Shown here: positions 8,852 through 17,746 of the stretch, piece after piece | How positions within the stretch are numbered: the first letter of the stretch is position 1 | How the letters are laid out: each line of letters opens with the position of its first letter | Made by a program: the position numbers and the translations under genes | Notes under the pieces: model-generated | Seen by the model: only the letters and a program-made list of their open reading frames with translations | The model's database searches: none | Told to the model about the DNA's origin: nothing | NCBI GenBank assembly: GCA_040765295.1 | Contig: JAXGSB010000001.1 | Coordinates: forward strand, 434,001 to 498,000 | From: Scatomorpha sp040765295 | Lineage (GTDB): Bacteria; Bacillota; Clostridia; Oscillospirales; Oscillospiraceae | DNA: 64,000 nucleotides | Reading direction: 5' to 3'

Positions 8852-11800
8852 TGGAATATACAGCCTTTGAAGCCATTAGGATAGGACTTGCTTCGCCCGA
8901 TATGGTTCGCCGCTGGTCCTATGGCGAGGTTTTAAAACCCGAAACAATCAACTACCGCACGCTCAAGCCGGAAAAAGAAGGTCTTTTCTGTGAAAGAATT
9001 TTCGGGCCTGCTAAGGACTGGGAATGCAGCTGCGGAAAATATAAAAAGATAAGCTACAGGGGTAAAATCTGCGACCGCTGCGGTGTCGAGGTCACCAAAT
9101 CCAAGGTGCGCCGCACCCGCATGGGTCACATAGAGCTTGCAGCCCCCGTGTCACACATCTGGTATTTCAAGGGGATACCTTCGAGGATGGGTATACTTCT
9201 GAACATCTCACCCAAAATTCTCGACAGGGTGCTCTATTACAGCGCATATATAGTTACCGATCCGGGCACCACACCCCTCGAATATTGCCAAGTTCTCGAA
9301 GAGGACGAATACAGAGACATGCGCGAGAAGTTTGAGGACGACTTCGATGCCGGCATGGGCGCCGCAGCGGTCAAGCAGCTTCTCATGAACATCGACTGCG
9401 ACAAGCTCTTCCTCGAGATAAATGAGGAGCTCAAGGACGCAAGAGGTCAGAAAAAAGCCAAGCTTCTAAAGCGTTTGGAAGTTGTCGAGGCCTTCCGCAG
9501 CAGCGGCAACAGGCCCGAGTGGATGATAATCGAGTCTCTGCCCGTAATTCCCCCCGAGCTTCGCCCGATGGTGCAGCTCGACGGCGGCCGCTTTGCCACA
9601 AGCGACCTAAACGACCTCTACAGAAGAGTAATAAACCGCAATAACAGATTAAAGCACCTGCTCTCGATAAATGCGCCCGAAATCATAGTGAAAAACGAAA
9701 AGCGCATGCTTCAGGAATGCGTCGACGCCCTCATCGACAACGGCAGACGCGGCAGAGCCGTAACAGGCGCAAACTCGCGAAATTTAAAGAGTCTTTCCGA
9801 TATACTCAAGGGCAAGCAGGGCAGGTTCCGTCAAAACCTTCTCGGCAAGCGCGTCGACTACTCCGGCCGTTCGGTTATAGTCGTCGGGCCCGACCTCAAG
9901 ATATACCAGTGCGGCGTGCCCAAGGAGATGGCGCTCGAGCTATTCAGCCCCTTTATCATAAAAAAGCTGGTCAATGACGGAGCGGCCATCAACATTAAAT
10001 CCGCAAAAAAGATGATAAGCCGTCAGGAGACAAAGGTTTGGGACGCCCTCGATGTGGTCATCACCGAGCACCCCGTGCTCTTAAACCGCGCGCCCACACT
10101 GCACAGACTGGGAATACAGGCATTCGAGCCCATACTCGTGGAGGGCAGAGCTCTCAGGCTTCACCCCTTGGTCTGCACGGCCTATAACGCCGACTTCGAC
10201 GGCGACCAGATGGCCATTCACGTGCCGCTTTCGGCCGAGGCTCAGGCCGAGGCCAGAATACTGATGCTATCTGCCAACAATCTTCTCCGCCCGCAGGACG
10301 GCAAGCCCGTAAACGTGCCCACACAGGACATGATACTGGGCTCCTACTACCTCACGGTAATGCGCATAGGCAAGATGGAAAAGGGCGCGGAGTTTGTTTA
10401 TGTTGAGGATGCCGGCGACACGGATTTGCCGGTAGGCGAGCTGGTTGACGGAGATCTCTATGTAGAGAAGAGAGACGAGGCCGAGGAAAAGGGTCTCAAA
10501 GCCCCCTACTTCAGGCCGCGCTATGCCTATTCCACAGCGGCCGAGGCCATAATGGCCTACAGCGCAGGAGACTTGGGACTGCACGCTCCCATCCTTCTCC
10601 GCTCATATAAAATCGTGGGCGAAAAGAGAGAGTACAGACTCATAACAACAACCGTGGGCAGAATCATCTTCAACGAGCCGATTCCCCAGGACCTCGGCTT
10701 TGTAGACAGGACAGACCCCGAGCAGGCCTTTGACCTGGAGATAAACTTCAGAGTCGATAAGAAAAAGCTCGGAAAGATAATCGACAGGTGCATCAAAAAG
10801 CACGGGTTTACGATTTCCGCCGAAGTGCTCGACAACATAAAGGACCTTGGTTTCCACTACAGCACCAAGGGCGCCATCACCATTTCGATAGCGGACATGA
10901 CAGTCCCCGATGCGAAGAGGACACTCATCGAGGAGACCGAGCGAAAGGTCATCGATATTGAGAATATCTATAAAAAGGGACTCATGACTGACGACGAGCG
11001 CTATCGTTCCGTCATTCACGAGTGGGAAAAAACCACAAAAGAAGTCACGGGCGCTCTGGAAAACTGCCTCGAGAAGCACAACCCCATCTATATGATGGCC
11101 GATTCCGGGGCCAGAGGCTCGATGAATCAGATAAGACAGCTTGCCGGTATGCGCGGCCTTATGGCCAATACTGCGGGTAAGACAATCGAGATACCGGTCA
11201 AGTCAAACTTCCGCGAAGGACTTACGGTTCTCGAATACTTCACATCCAGCCGTGGCGCAAGAAAAGGTCTTGCCGATACGGCTCTCAGAACTGCCGACTC
11301 GGGCTACCTCACCAGAAGGCTCGTCGATGTGTCTCAGGATGTCATCATACGCGAGCACGATTGCGGTACAAAAGAGGGCGTCATTGCTTCAGCAGTTTAT
11401 GAAATGGGCAGCGAGGTTCAGTCCTTCGGAACCGGCATAGAGGGCAGATATCCGGCCAAGCCTGTCACCGACCCGAAGACGGGAGAGCTCCTTTTTGGAG
11501 AGGAGCATCTGTTCGAGTTCGAGGATGCCGAAGTACTGGAGGCCCACGATATACACTCTGTCTTGGTGCGCTCCGTCACCTGCTGCGATGCCGAATACGG
11601 CGTCTGCGCCAGATGCTACGGCGTAAACCTGGCCTCGGGCAAACCGGTAAATCCGGGTGAGGCTGTCGGCGTAATAGCCGCCCAGTCTATAGGCGAGCCG
11701 GGCACACAGCTTACGATGAGAACCTTCCACACCGGCGGTGTCGCAGGCGGCGACATTACACAGGGTCTTCCCAGAGTCGAGGAGCTCTTCGAGGCCAGGA

Positions 11801-12606
11801 AACCCAAGAAGGTAGCCACTCTCAGCGAAATCTCCGGCAACGTATACATGGAAGAGGCAAAGAGAAATCAGATGATCTCCATCAGTGTTCAGGACGAAGA
11901 AGGAGGCGAAACAAAGGTTTACACAGTGCCCCATTCCGCCGGCATACTGGTTAAGAACGGGCAGCATGTCGACAAGGGAGAAGAGCTCACATCCGGCGCT
12001 CTCAATCCTCAGGACATACTCAGAATCCGCGGTGTCGACGACGACGAATTCGGCAGGCCCGGAGTTCGCAACTATCTCCTGCACGAGGTGCAGAAGGTCT
12101 ATCGCCAGCAGGGTGTCGAGATCAACGACAAGCACATAGAAATTGTCGTCAGGCAGATGCTCAAGAAAGTCAGAGTCGAAGATCCGGGTGCAACCGGCCT
12201 TCTCACAGGTTCCACGGTAGATATGACTGCCGTAAGAAGGGCCAACGAGAAAGTAAGGCAGAGAAATGCCCACGGCGAGTGCGACGAAATGGGCGAGCCT
12301 TTGAAGGAGGCCGGCTACACTCAGCTTCTAATGGGTATCACAAAGGCATCGTTGGCAACGGAATCCTTCCTTTCGGCCGCCTCCTTCCAAGAGACGACAA
12401 AGGTTCTCACCGATGCCGCAATCAAGGGCAAGGTGGATAAATTGGTTGGCCTCAAGGAGAACGTCATCATAGGGAAGCTTATCCCCGCGGGAACAGGTCT
12501 CGGCCTCTATCAGAAATTCGAGGCCGAAACAGACGAGAGTATCGGGTCCGAATCGGATGAATATGTCGATCTTTCGGTATTGGTAAGCCGCACGAATGTG
12601 ATTTAA
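8851..12606 (+). CDS. rpoC: DNA-directed RNA polymerase subunit beta'
   Basis: The 1251-residue beta' subunit carries the catalytic magnesium site NADFDGDQM (about residues 449-457). The N-terminal zinc ribbon is seen as CSCGKYK and CDRCGVEV, and the second zinc site as [14 protein letters not shown]. The bridge-helix and trigger-loop region ([28 protein letters not shown] and [19 protein letters not shown]) is complete. It is coupled to rpoB by a one-base overlap. Downstream it is followed not by rpsL/rpsG, as in many Firmicutes, but by a hairpin and the separately promoted rimP-nusA operon. Confidence 0.99.
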   Translation: [1251 protein letters not shown]

Positions 12607-12621
12607 CTCATAAAAATCAAG

Positions 12622-12653
12622 GGAGGCAGGAGCAAGATACGGCGCCTGCCTCC
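12622..12653 (+). terminator. Hairpin after rpoC (weak terminator candidate)
   Basis: A 9-bp GC-rich stem (GGAGGCAGG 12622-12630 with CCTGCCTCC 12645-12653) begins 16 bases after the rpoC stop. No U-tract follows, so it could instead be an RNA-stabilising 3' hairpin or an inefficient terminator. Confidence 0.45.
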
Positions 12654-12692
12654 TGCACAGTCCGAAAACCGAGCTGAATATGAAGTAAAAGC

Positions 12693-12721
12693 TTGCAAAT
12701 CTGCGGAATATGTGCTACAAT
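12693..12721 (+). promoter_or_regulatory. Promoter of the rimP-nusA-infB operon
   Basis: TTGCAA (12693-12698) and TACAAT (12716-12721) are spaced by exactly 17 bases. The predicted start near 12728 gives a leader of about 75 nt that contains a terminator-like hairpin before rimP. Confidence 0.75.
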
Positions 12722-12746
12722 TAACAAGGTAAGCATAAGAATGATA

Positions 12747-12774
12747 GGAGTGGGCGCCGCCCACTCCTTTCTTT
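12747..12774 (+). terminator. Leader terminator/attenuator ahead of rimP
   Basis: A perfect 9-bp stem (GGAGTGGGC 12747-12755 with GCCCACTCC 12759-12767) is followed by TTTCTTT and lies between the promoter and the rimP start. The 3' arm and U-tract could pair instead with the downstream AAGAAGGGGA segment, which also contains ribosome-site sequence, so a terminator/antiterminator switch is possible. The regulator is not shown by the sequence; NusA autocontrol is one inference. Confidence 0.6.
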
Positions 12775-12804
12775 GAGAAAAGAAGGGGACTTAAGGGGAC
12801 TCAA

Positions 12805-13260
12805 ATGAGCAAACTTACAGAAAGAATAAGCGAGCTGGCTCGGCCTCTTGCCGAGAAAATGGGATATGAGCTCTGGGATGTGGAATTCCAAAAAGAGGGA
12901 GGAAAGTCCTTCCTCAGAATCTACCTTGATAAAGAAGGCGGCATAGGCATTTCAGACTGCGAGCATTTCTCAAGGGCTTTCGACCCCATCTTGGATAAGG
13001 AGGATCCGATAGCCGAGTCATATATCTTCGAGGTCAGCTCGGCCGGAGCTGAAAGAGAGCTCAAAAGAGACAGCGATTTTCAGAGTTTTCTGGGTCACAC
13101 CGTCGAAGTACGTCTCTTTAAGAATCTCGACGGAAGCAAGTCTCACATAGGAAAGCTCATAAGCCACGGTGACGGCAAGCTTGTTATCGAAGCTAACGGC
13201 AGTGAGAAGAGCATAGATAAGAAAGAAATATCGCAGGTCAGGCTGCGTATAAGCATATGA
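12805..13260 (+). CDS. rimP: Ribosome maturation factor RimP
   Basis: This 151-residue protein assists assembly of the 30S ribosomal subunit. It has the two-domain RimP layout: an N-terminal alpha/beta domain with GYELWDVEFQKEGGKSFLRIYLDK (residues ~20-43) and the ISDCEHFSRAFDPILD stretch, then the signature YIFEVSSAGAERELKRDSDF, and a C-terminal SH3-like barrel from about residue 90. Length is normal. It is the first gene of the nusA-infB operon, the conserved order in Firmicutes, and ends 15 bases before nusA. Confidence 0.96.
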   Translation: MSKLTERISELARPLAEKMGYELWDVEFQKEGGKSFLRIYLDKEGGIGISDCEHFSRAFDPILDKEDPIAESYIFEVSSAGAERELKRDSDFQSFLGHTVEVRLFKNLDGSKSHIGKLISHGDGKLVIEANGSEKSIDKKEISQVRLRISI

Positions 13261-13275
13261 GAAAAGGAAGTAGAA

Positions 13276-14331
13276 ATGAACGCAGATTTTTTTGCCGCAA
13301 TTGAAGAGCTCGAAAAAGAGAAGGGAATACCTTCAAACTATATTTTCGAGAAAATAGAGCAGGCGCTCTTGGCAGCCTTCCGCAAGGACAACCCGCGCTT
13401 CGGTGACAATGTGAGGGTAAATATAGACCCCGTGAAGAAGCGTGTGGAAATGAATGTAATCAAGCAGGTTGTCGAAGAGGTCGAAAGCGAGACCACCGAA
13501 ATAAGCCTGGAAAATGCGAAAAAGATAAGAAAGCGCATAAAGCTGGGAGACGAAATCGCCATTCCCGTCGAGGTCAAAAAATTCGGCAGAATAGCGGCTC
13601 AAACAGCCAAGCAGGTAATAATTCAAGGCATCAGAGAAGCCGAGCGCGGAATTATATATGAAGAGTTCAATTCCAAAGAGGGAGAGATTCTCTCCGCTGT
13701 GGTCAGCCGTGTGGAGCCGAGAACAGGCGCAGTATTTGTGAGACTCAGCTCAAACAACGAGTTCACCGAGACCATGCTCCCCCCTGCCGAGCGCATCAAA
13801 GATGAGATTTTGCGCGAGGGCGACAGGATAAAGGTCTATGTCGTCGAGGTCAAAAAGCTTTCAAAGGGCCCGCAAGTGATGATAAGCCGCACGCATCCGA
13901 ATCTTGTAAAGCGCCTTTTCGAGGTGGAAGTTCCCGAGATTTTCGACGGAGAGGTAGAAATAAAGTCCATCGCCCGCGAGGCGGGAAGCCGCACCAAGAT
14001 GGCAGTTCACACGAACGACCCCGATCTCGATCCGATAGGCGCCTGTGTAGGCCCCAGAGGCGGCAGAGTATCGGCAGTCGTGGACGAGCTCTACGGCGAG
14101 AAGATAGACATTATAAAATACAGCGAGGATCCGGCGGAATATGTGGCCTCGGCTCTTGCGCCCTCCGAGGTTGTCAGCGTAACTTTAGCCGAGGACGGCA
14201 GCAAGGCCTGCCAGGTGGTAGTGCCCGCCTCACAGCTCTCTCTTGCAATAGGCAAGGAGGGCCAGAACGCAAGATTGGCGGCGAAGCTTACGGGCTACAA
14301 GATAGACATTAGACCCGATGAGAACCTTTGA
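13276..14331 (+). CDS. nusA: Transcription termination/antitermination protein NusA
   Basis: The 351-residue NusA binds RNA polymerase at the flap and modulates pausing and termination. Domain order is the N-terminal polymerase-binding domain (1-130), the S1 domain (about 135-200, starting GEILSAVVSRVEPRTGAVFV) and two KH domains; KH1 shows GACVGPRGGRV and KH2 LAIGKEGQNARLAAKLTGYKIDI. There are no C-terminal acidic repeats, as usual in Firmicutes. GAAAAGGAAG upstream of 13276 serves as the ribosome site. A possible attenuator in the operon leader could make the gene self-limiting. Confidence 0.98.
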   Translation: MNADFFAAIEELEKEKGIPSNYIFEKIEQALLAAFRKDNPRFGDNVRVNIDPVKKRVEMNVIKQVVEEVESETTEISLENAKKIRKRIKLGDEIAIPVEVKKFGRIAAQTAKQVIIQGIREAERGIIYEEFNSKEGEILSAVVSRVEPRTGAVFVRLSSNNEFTETMLPPAERIKDEILREGDRIKVYVVEVKKLSKGPQVMISRTHPNLVKRLFEVEVPEIFDGEVEIKSIAREAGSRTKMAVHTNDPDLDPIGACVGPRGGRVSAVVDELYGEKIDIIKYSEDPAEYVASALAPSEVVSVTLAEDGSKACQVVVPASQLSLAIGKEGQNARLAAKLTGYKIDIRPDENL

Positions 14332-14345
14332 GATAAGGAGTCGAG

Positions 14346-14618
14346 ATGGCTAAGAGGCAAGTCCTGCGTCAATGTCTGGGCTGCAGAGAAATGAAGCCCA
14401 AAAAAGAGCTCATGAGGGTGGTAAGAAGCCCAGAGGGCGAGGTGAGCCTCGACCTTAAGGGTAAAAAGCCCGGCAGAGGAGCCTATGTCTGTCCGAATAA
14501 GGACTGTCTGTCCAAGGCATTAAAGAGCCGCGCAATCGAGCGTGCGCTTGAGGTGAAGATAGAAGAGAATCTTTTGGACGAGCTCAAGGAGCAGGCGGAG
14601 GAAGATGAAGACGAATAG
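14346..14618 (+). CDS. rnpM: YlxR/RnpM family RNA-binding protein
   Basis: This 90-residue DUF448 protein shows the family pattern RQCLGCREMKPKKELMRVV near the N-terminus and GRGAYVCPNKDCLSKALKSR in the middle. In Bacillus the family member (YlxR, renamed RnpM) binds and modulates RNase P. The CxxC near the N-terminus and a second Cys pair (CPNKDC) are present. The C-terminus is acidic. It lies between nusA and ylxQ, as in most Firmicutes, and its end overlaps the next gene by 14 bases. Confidence 0.93.
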   Translation: MAKRQVLRQCLGCREMKPKKELMRVVRSPEGEVSLDLKGKKPGRGAYVCPNKDCLSKALKSRAIERALEVKIEENLLDELKEQAEEDEDE

Positions 14619-14919
14619 GCTGCTGTCGATTTTAGGCCTTTGCAAAAAGGCCGGCAGACTCAAGTACGGCTTCGATTCGGTGAAAGAAGCGCTAAGAAAA
14701 AAAGAAGCAAATCTTCTTGTTTTTGCATCGGATACCAGTGAAAAAACAAAAGGCCGAATCGAAAGACTTGCAGCCGAGCAGAATATCAGGACAATTTGCG
14801 CTCCGTTTTCCATGTCGGAGCTGGCTCACGCCCTAGGACTGGGAAAAAACACGGCGATAGCCGCAATTTGCGACAAAGGGCTTGCAGAGCTCTTTTTAAG
14901 AAGGATAGAAGAAAGTTAA
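14605..14919 (+). CDS. YlxQ-like L7Ae/L30e-family RNA-binding protein
   Basis: This 104-residue member of the ribosomal L7Ae/L30e/S12e family probably binds kink-turn-like RNA. Typical features are the start LSILGLCKKAGRLKYGFDSVKEALRKK, a glycine-containing loop, the ILVFASDTSEKT-type strand (here LLVFASDTSEKT) and the C-terminal ALGLGKNTAIAAI segment. The ATG lies inside the end of ylxR (14-base overlap), so translation is probably coupled. It precedes infB, the standard position for YlxQ. Confidence 0.88.
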   Translation: MKTNRLLSILGLCKKAGRLKYGFDSVKEALRKKEANLLVFASDTSEKTKGRIERLAAEQNIRTICAPFSMSELAHALGLGKNTAIAAICDKGLAELFLRRIEES

Positions 14920-14986
14920 ACTTTGCCCCTTGCTGGGCGGGAAGATAAAGAAAACAGACAAACCGGACTTAACGGGGAGGAATATT

Positions 14987-17362
14987 ATGCTTCGAATTAA
15001 ATACAGGGTACATGAAGTGGCAAAGGATTTCGGAACAACATCAAAGAAGATTTCCGAGATTCTGGAAAACTACGCCGAAAAACCCAAAAACCATATGAAG
15101 GTTTTGGAGGATGAAGAACTCTCCATTGTCTTTGAGTATCTTATAGATAAGCAAGGGAGAAGGACGGAGGAAGAGCTGTACTTGCCCTTTAAAAAGCCCG
15201 ATGAGAAGCCCGCTAAGGAAAAGAAGACGGCGGCAGGGAAGACCGAGACTAAGAAGGCAGATACTGCCGCGGCGAGCGAAAGAAAAGAGCCCGCCAAGGG
15301 CCAGCCGCGCGCCAAAATTGTCAGAAAGGCTGAGGATATAAAACCCGCAGCAGCAAAGCCGCAGAGACAAAGCGCCCCTCCTGCGCGCCGCACACCCGAG
15401 CGCCGCGTAGTCGATATGCGGCAGGCCGACTACAATCCCCAAAAGTATGATGAGAAGTACGACAGGCTGGCAGGTAAAGGCGGAGAAGGCGGAAGAAAAT
15501 CCCGCAGGAGACAGAAAAGCAGTCTCAAAAATCAGATGATGAGCGAGGCTCAAAAGAGACTCGCAGAGCAGAACAAAAAGCAGAGAAAACAGCTCGAGCT
15601 TGCCAAACAGCAGCAGCTCACTGTAATGATACCCGATTACATCAATGTCGGAGAGCTCGCTTCACGCATGAAGAAAACGGGAGCCGAGGTAGTGCGCACA
15701 CTTGTAAAAGGCGGCGTCATGGCTTCGCTTTCAGACATGATAGACTTCGATACGGCAGAATTCGTGGCCAATGAGCTCGGCTGCCTCGTAGAAAAAGAGG
15801 TAATAGTTAGCAAAGAAGAAATTCTCATCGACCAGACGGACGACGAAGAAAAGGACTTGAGGCCCAGAGCGCCGGTCGTTGTTGTCATGGGACATGTCGA
15901 CCACGGCAAGACAAGCCTTCTCGATAGAATAAGAAAGGCCAATGTTGCGGCCGGCGAGGCCGGCGGCATCACTCAGCATATAGGCGCCTACACGGTCAGA
16001 ATTGAAGATAAAAAGATTACCTTCCTCGATACCCCGGGGCACGAGGCTTTTACTTCGATGAGAGCCAGGGGTGCGGGAATAACGGACATAGCGATTTTGG
16101 TGGTTGCCGCAAACGACGGCGTCAAGCCCCAGACAATAGAATCCATAAACCACGCCAAGGCGGCCAAAATTCCGATAGTAGTTGCGGTAAATAAGATAGA
16201 TATCCCGGGCACAAACCCCGACAGAGTTAAGCAGCAGCTCGCCGAGCGCGGCTTGGTCAGTGAGGAGTGGGGCGGAGATACGATAATCTGCAACATTTCG
16301 GCCAAGACAGGTGAGGGCATAGATGAGCTCCTGCAAAACCTCGCTCTCGTCGCCGAGATGGAGGATCTCAAGGCAAATCCCGACAGACTTGCCAGCGGTG
16401 TTGTCATAGAGGGCAAGCTCGATAGAGGCAGAGGCCCGCTCACTACAGTGCTCGTACAAAACGGCACCCTGAATCACGGAGATGTCATCATTGCGGGCAC
16501 CACCGTCGGTAAAATAAGAACAATGACCAACGATAAGGGCAGGAGCGTAAAGAGCGCAGGGCCCTCAATACCCGTTGAAATTTCGGGTCTCAGCGATGTT
16601 CCCGAAGCGGGCGACAGCTTCTATGTTGTCGAAGACGAGCGTCTGGCCAGGGAGCTTGTCGAAGAGAGAAAGCAGGAGGAGCGCGACAAGGCGGCGGCCT
16701 CAAGCGGAAGGATAACGCTGGACAATCTCTTTGCCCACATCAAGGGCGGCGAGATGAAAGAGCTTGCCATCATCGTCAAAGCCGATGTTCAGGGCTCTGT
16801 CGAGGCGGTCACAAACTCTTTGGAGAAACTCTCCAACGAAGAGGTCAAGGTAAAGGTGGTTCACGGCGGAGTGGGCGCAATCTCCGAGTCGGATGTAATG
16901 CTCGCTTCAGCAACAGATGCTATCATAGTCGGCTTTAATGTAAGACCGAACAAGCTTGCCAAGGATCGGGCAGAGCGCGAGGATGTTGAAATCCGCACCT
17001 ACAGAGTCATTTACGACTGCATAAACGAGATAGAAGCGGCCATGAAGGGCATGCTTGACCCGACCTTTAAAGAGGTCATCGACGGACATCTCGAGGTCCG
17101 AAAGATATACAAGGTCTCAAGACTCGGCACAATCTGCGGTTGCTATGTGCAGGACGGCAAAATCACAAGAAACAGCAATGTCAGAATCTTGAGAGACGAT
17201 ATAGTCATACACGAAGGAGAACTCGCCTCGCTCAAGCGCTTCAAGGACGACGTAAGGGAAGTGCTTGCGGGCTACGAATGCGGACTTCAGGTGGAAAAAT
17301 ACAACGATATTCACGAGGGAGATATCATAGAAGTGTTTTCCATGAAGCAGATAAAGGAGTAA
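14987..17362 (+). CDS. infB: Translation initiation factor IF-2
   Basis: IF-2 is the GTPase that delivers fMet-tRNA to the 30S subunit. I start it at ATG 14987, with GGGGAGG six bases upstream, rather than at an in-frame TTG at 14930. It then has 791 residues. Visible parts are the N-terminal winged subdomain (LRIKYRVHEVAKDFGTTSKKI), a long Lys/Ala/Pro-rich linker to about residue 200, the second IF2-N domain, and the GTPase domain with G1 GHVDHGKTS, G3 DTPGHEAF and G4 NKID. C-terminal domains II-IV follow. It ends three bases before rbfA. Confidence 0.98.
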   Translation: MLRIKYRVHEVAKDFGTTSKKISEILENYAEKPKNHMKVLEDEELSIVFEYLIDKQGRRTEEELYLPFKKPDEKPAKEKKTAAGKTETKKADTAAASERKEPAKGQPRAKIVRKAEDIKPAAAKPQRQSAPPARRTPERRVVDMRQADYNPQKYDEKYDRLAGKGGEGGRKSRRRQKSSLKNQMMSEAQKRLAEQNKKQRKQLELAKQQQLTVMIPDYINVGELASRMKKTGAEVVRTLVKGGVMASLSDMIDFDTAEFVANELGCLVEKEVIVSKEEILIDQTDDEEKDLRPRAPVVVVMGHVDHGKTSLLDRIRKANVAAGEAGGITQHIGAYTVRIEDKKITFLDTPGHEAFTSMRARGAGITDIAILVVAANDGVKPQTIESINHAKAAKIPIVVAVNKIDIPGTNPDRVKQQLAERGLVSEEWGGDTIICNISAKTGEGIDELLQNLALVAEMEDLKANPDRLASGVVIEGKLDRGRGPLTTVLVQNGTLNHGDVIIAGTTVGKIRTMTNDKGRSVKSAGPSIPVEISGLSDVPEAGDSFYVVEDERLARELVEERKQEERDKAAASSGRITLDNLFAHIKGGEMKELAIIVKADVQGSVEAVTNSLEKLSNEEVKVKVVHGGVGAISESDVMLASATDAIIVGFNVRPNKLAKDRAEREDVEIRTYRVIYDCINEIEAAMKGMLDPTFKEVIDGHLEVRKIYKVSRLGTICGCYVQDGKITRNSNVRILRDDIVIHEGELASLKRFKDDVREVLAGYECGLQVEKYNDIHEGDIIEVFSMKQIKE

Positions 17363-17365
17363 AGC

Positions 17366-17746
17366 TTGCCCAGAGGAAAAAGACTCGAACGCATTAACGA
17401 CGAGATACAAATCATACTTTCGGAGCTCCTCCGAAAAGTCAAGGACCCGAGGATTACCGAGCATGATCTTCTCAGTGTGAGCAAGGTCAGTGTCACGGGC
17501 GACCTCCGCTATGCCAAGGTGATGGTTTCAACCATGAAAAACGATAAGGAAGAAAGCCTGCTCAAAGGGCTGCAGTCCGGTTCATCTTGGCTCCGTCGCG
17601 AGCTTGGAGCCTCGCTCGACCTTCGCTACACTCCCGAGCTTATTTTTGAAATAGACCGCTCTCTGGAGTACGGCGCTCACATACAGAGCCTCTTAAACAA
17701 ATTGGATATAAAGCAAGACGAAGATGAAGAGGCCGAGAATGAGTAA
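17366..17746 (+). CDS. rbfA: Ribosome-binding factor A
   Basis: RbfA is a KH-type factor for late 30S assembly and cold adaptation. The 126-residue reading starts at TTG 17366, with AAAGGAG six bases upstream and overlapping the end of infB. Family signatures are the start RGKRLERINDEIQIILSELLRKVKDPRI, the VSVTGDLRYAKVMVS strand and the C-terminal LRYTPELIFEIDRSLEYGAHI. The acidic tail overlaps the start of the DHH phosphoesterase gene. Position after infB is conserved. Confidence 0.96.
   Translation: MPRGKRLERINDEIQIILSELLRKVKDPRITEHDLLSVSKVSVTGDLRYAKVMVSTMKNDKEESLLKGLQSGSSWLRRELGASLDLRYTPELIFEIDRSLEYGAHIQSLLNKLDIKQDEDEEAENE

Noticed and set aside
11389..12273. A 294-codon open frame antisense to rpoC, and similar long antisense frames under rpoB and infB
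   Set aside because: They lie wholly inside well-conserved genes, have no ribosome sites and give no recognisable protein; they follow from the codon bias of the sense strand.
14930..14986. TTG 14930 as the start of IF-2
   Set aside because: The ATG at 14987 has a strong, well-spaced ribosome site, and the protein from there matches the family N-terminus.
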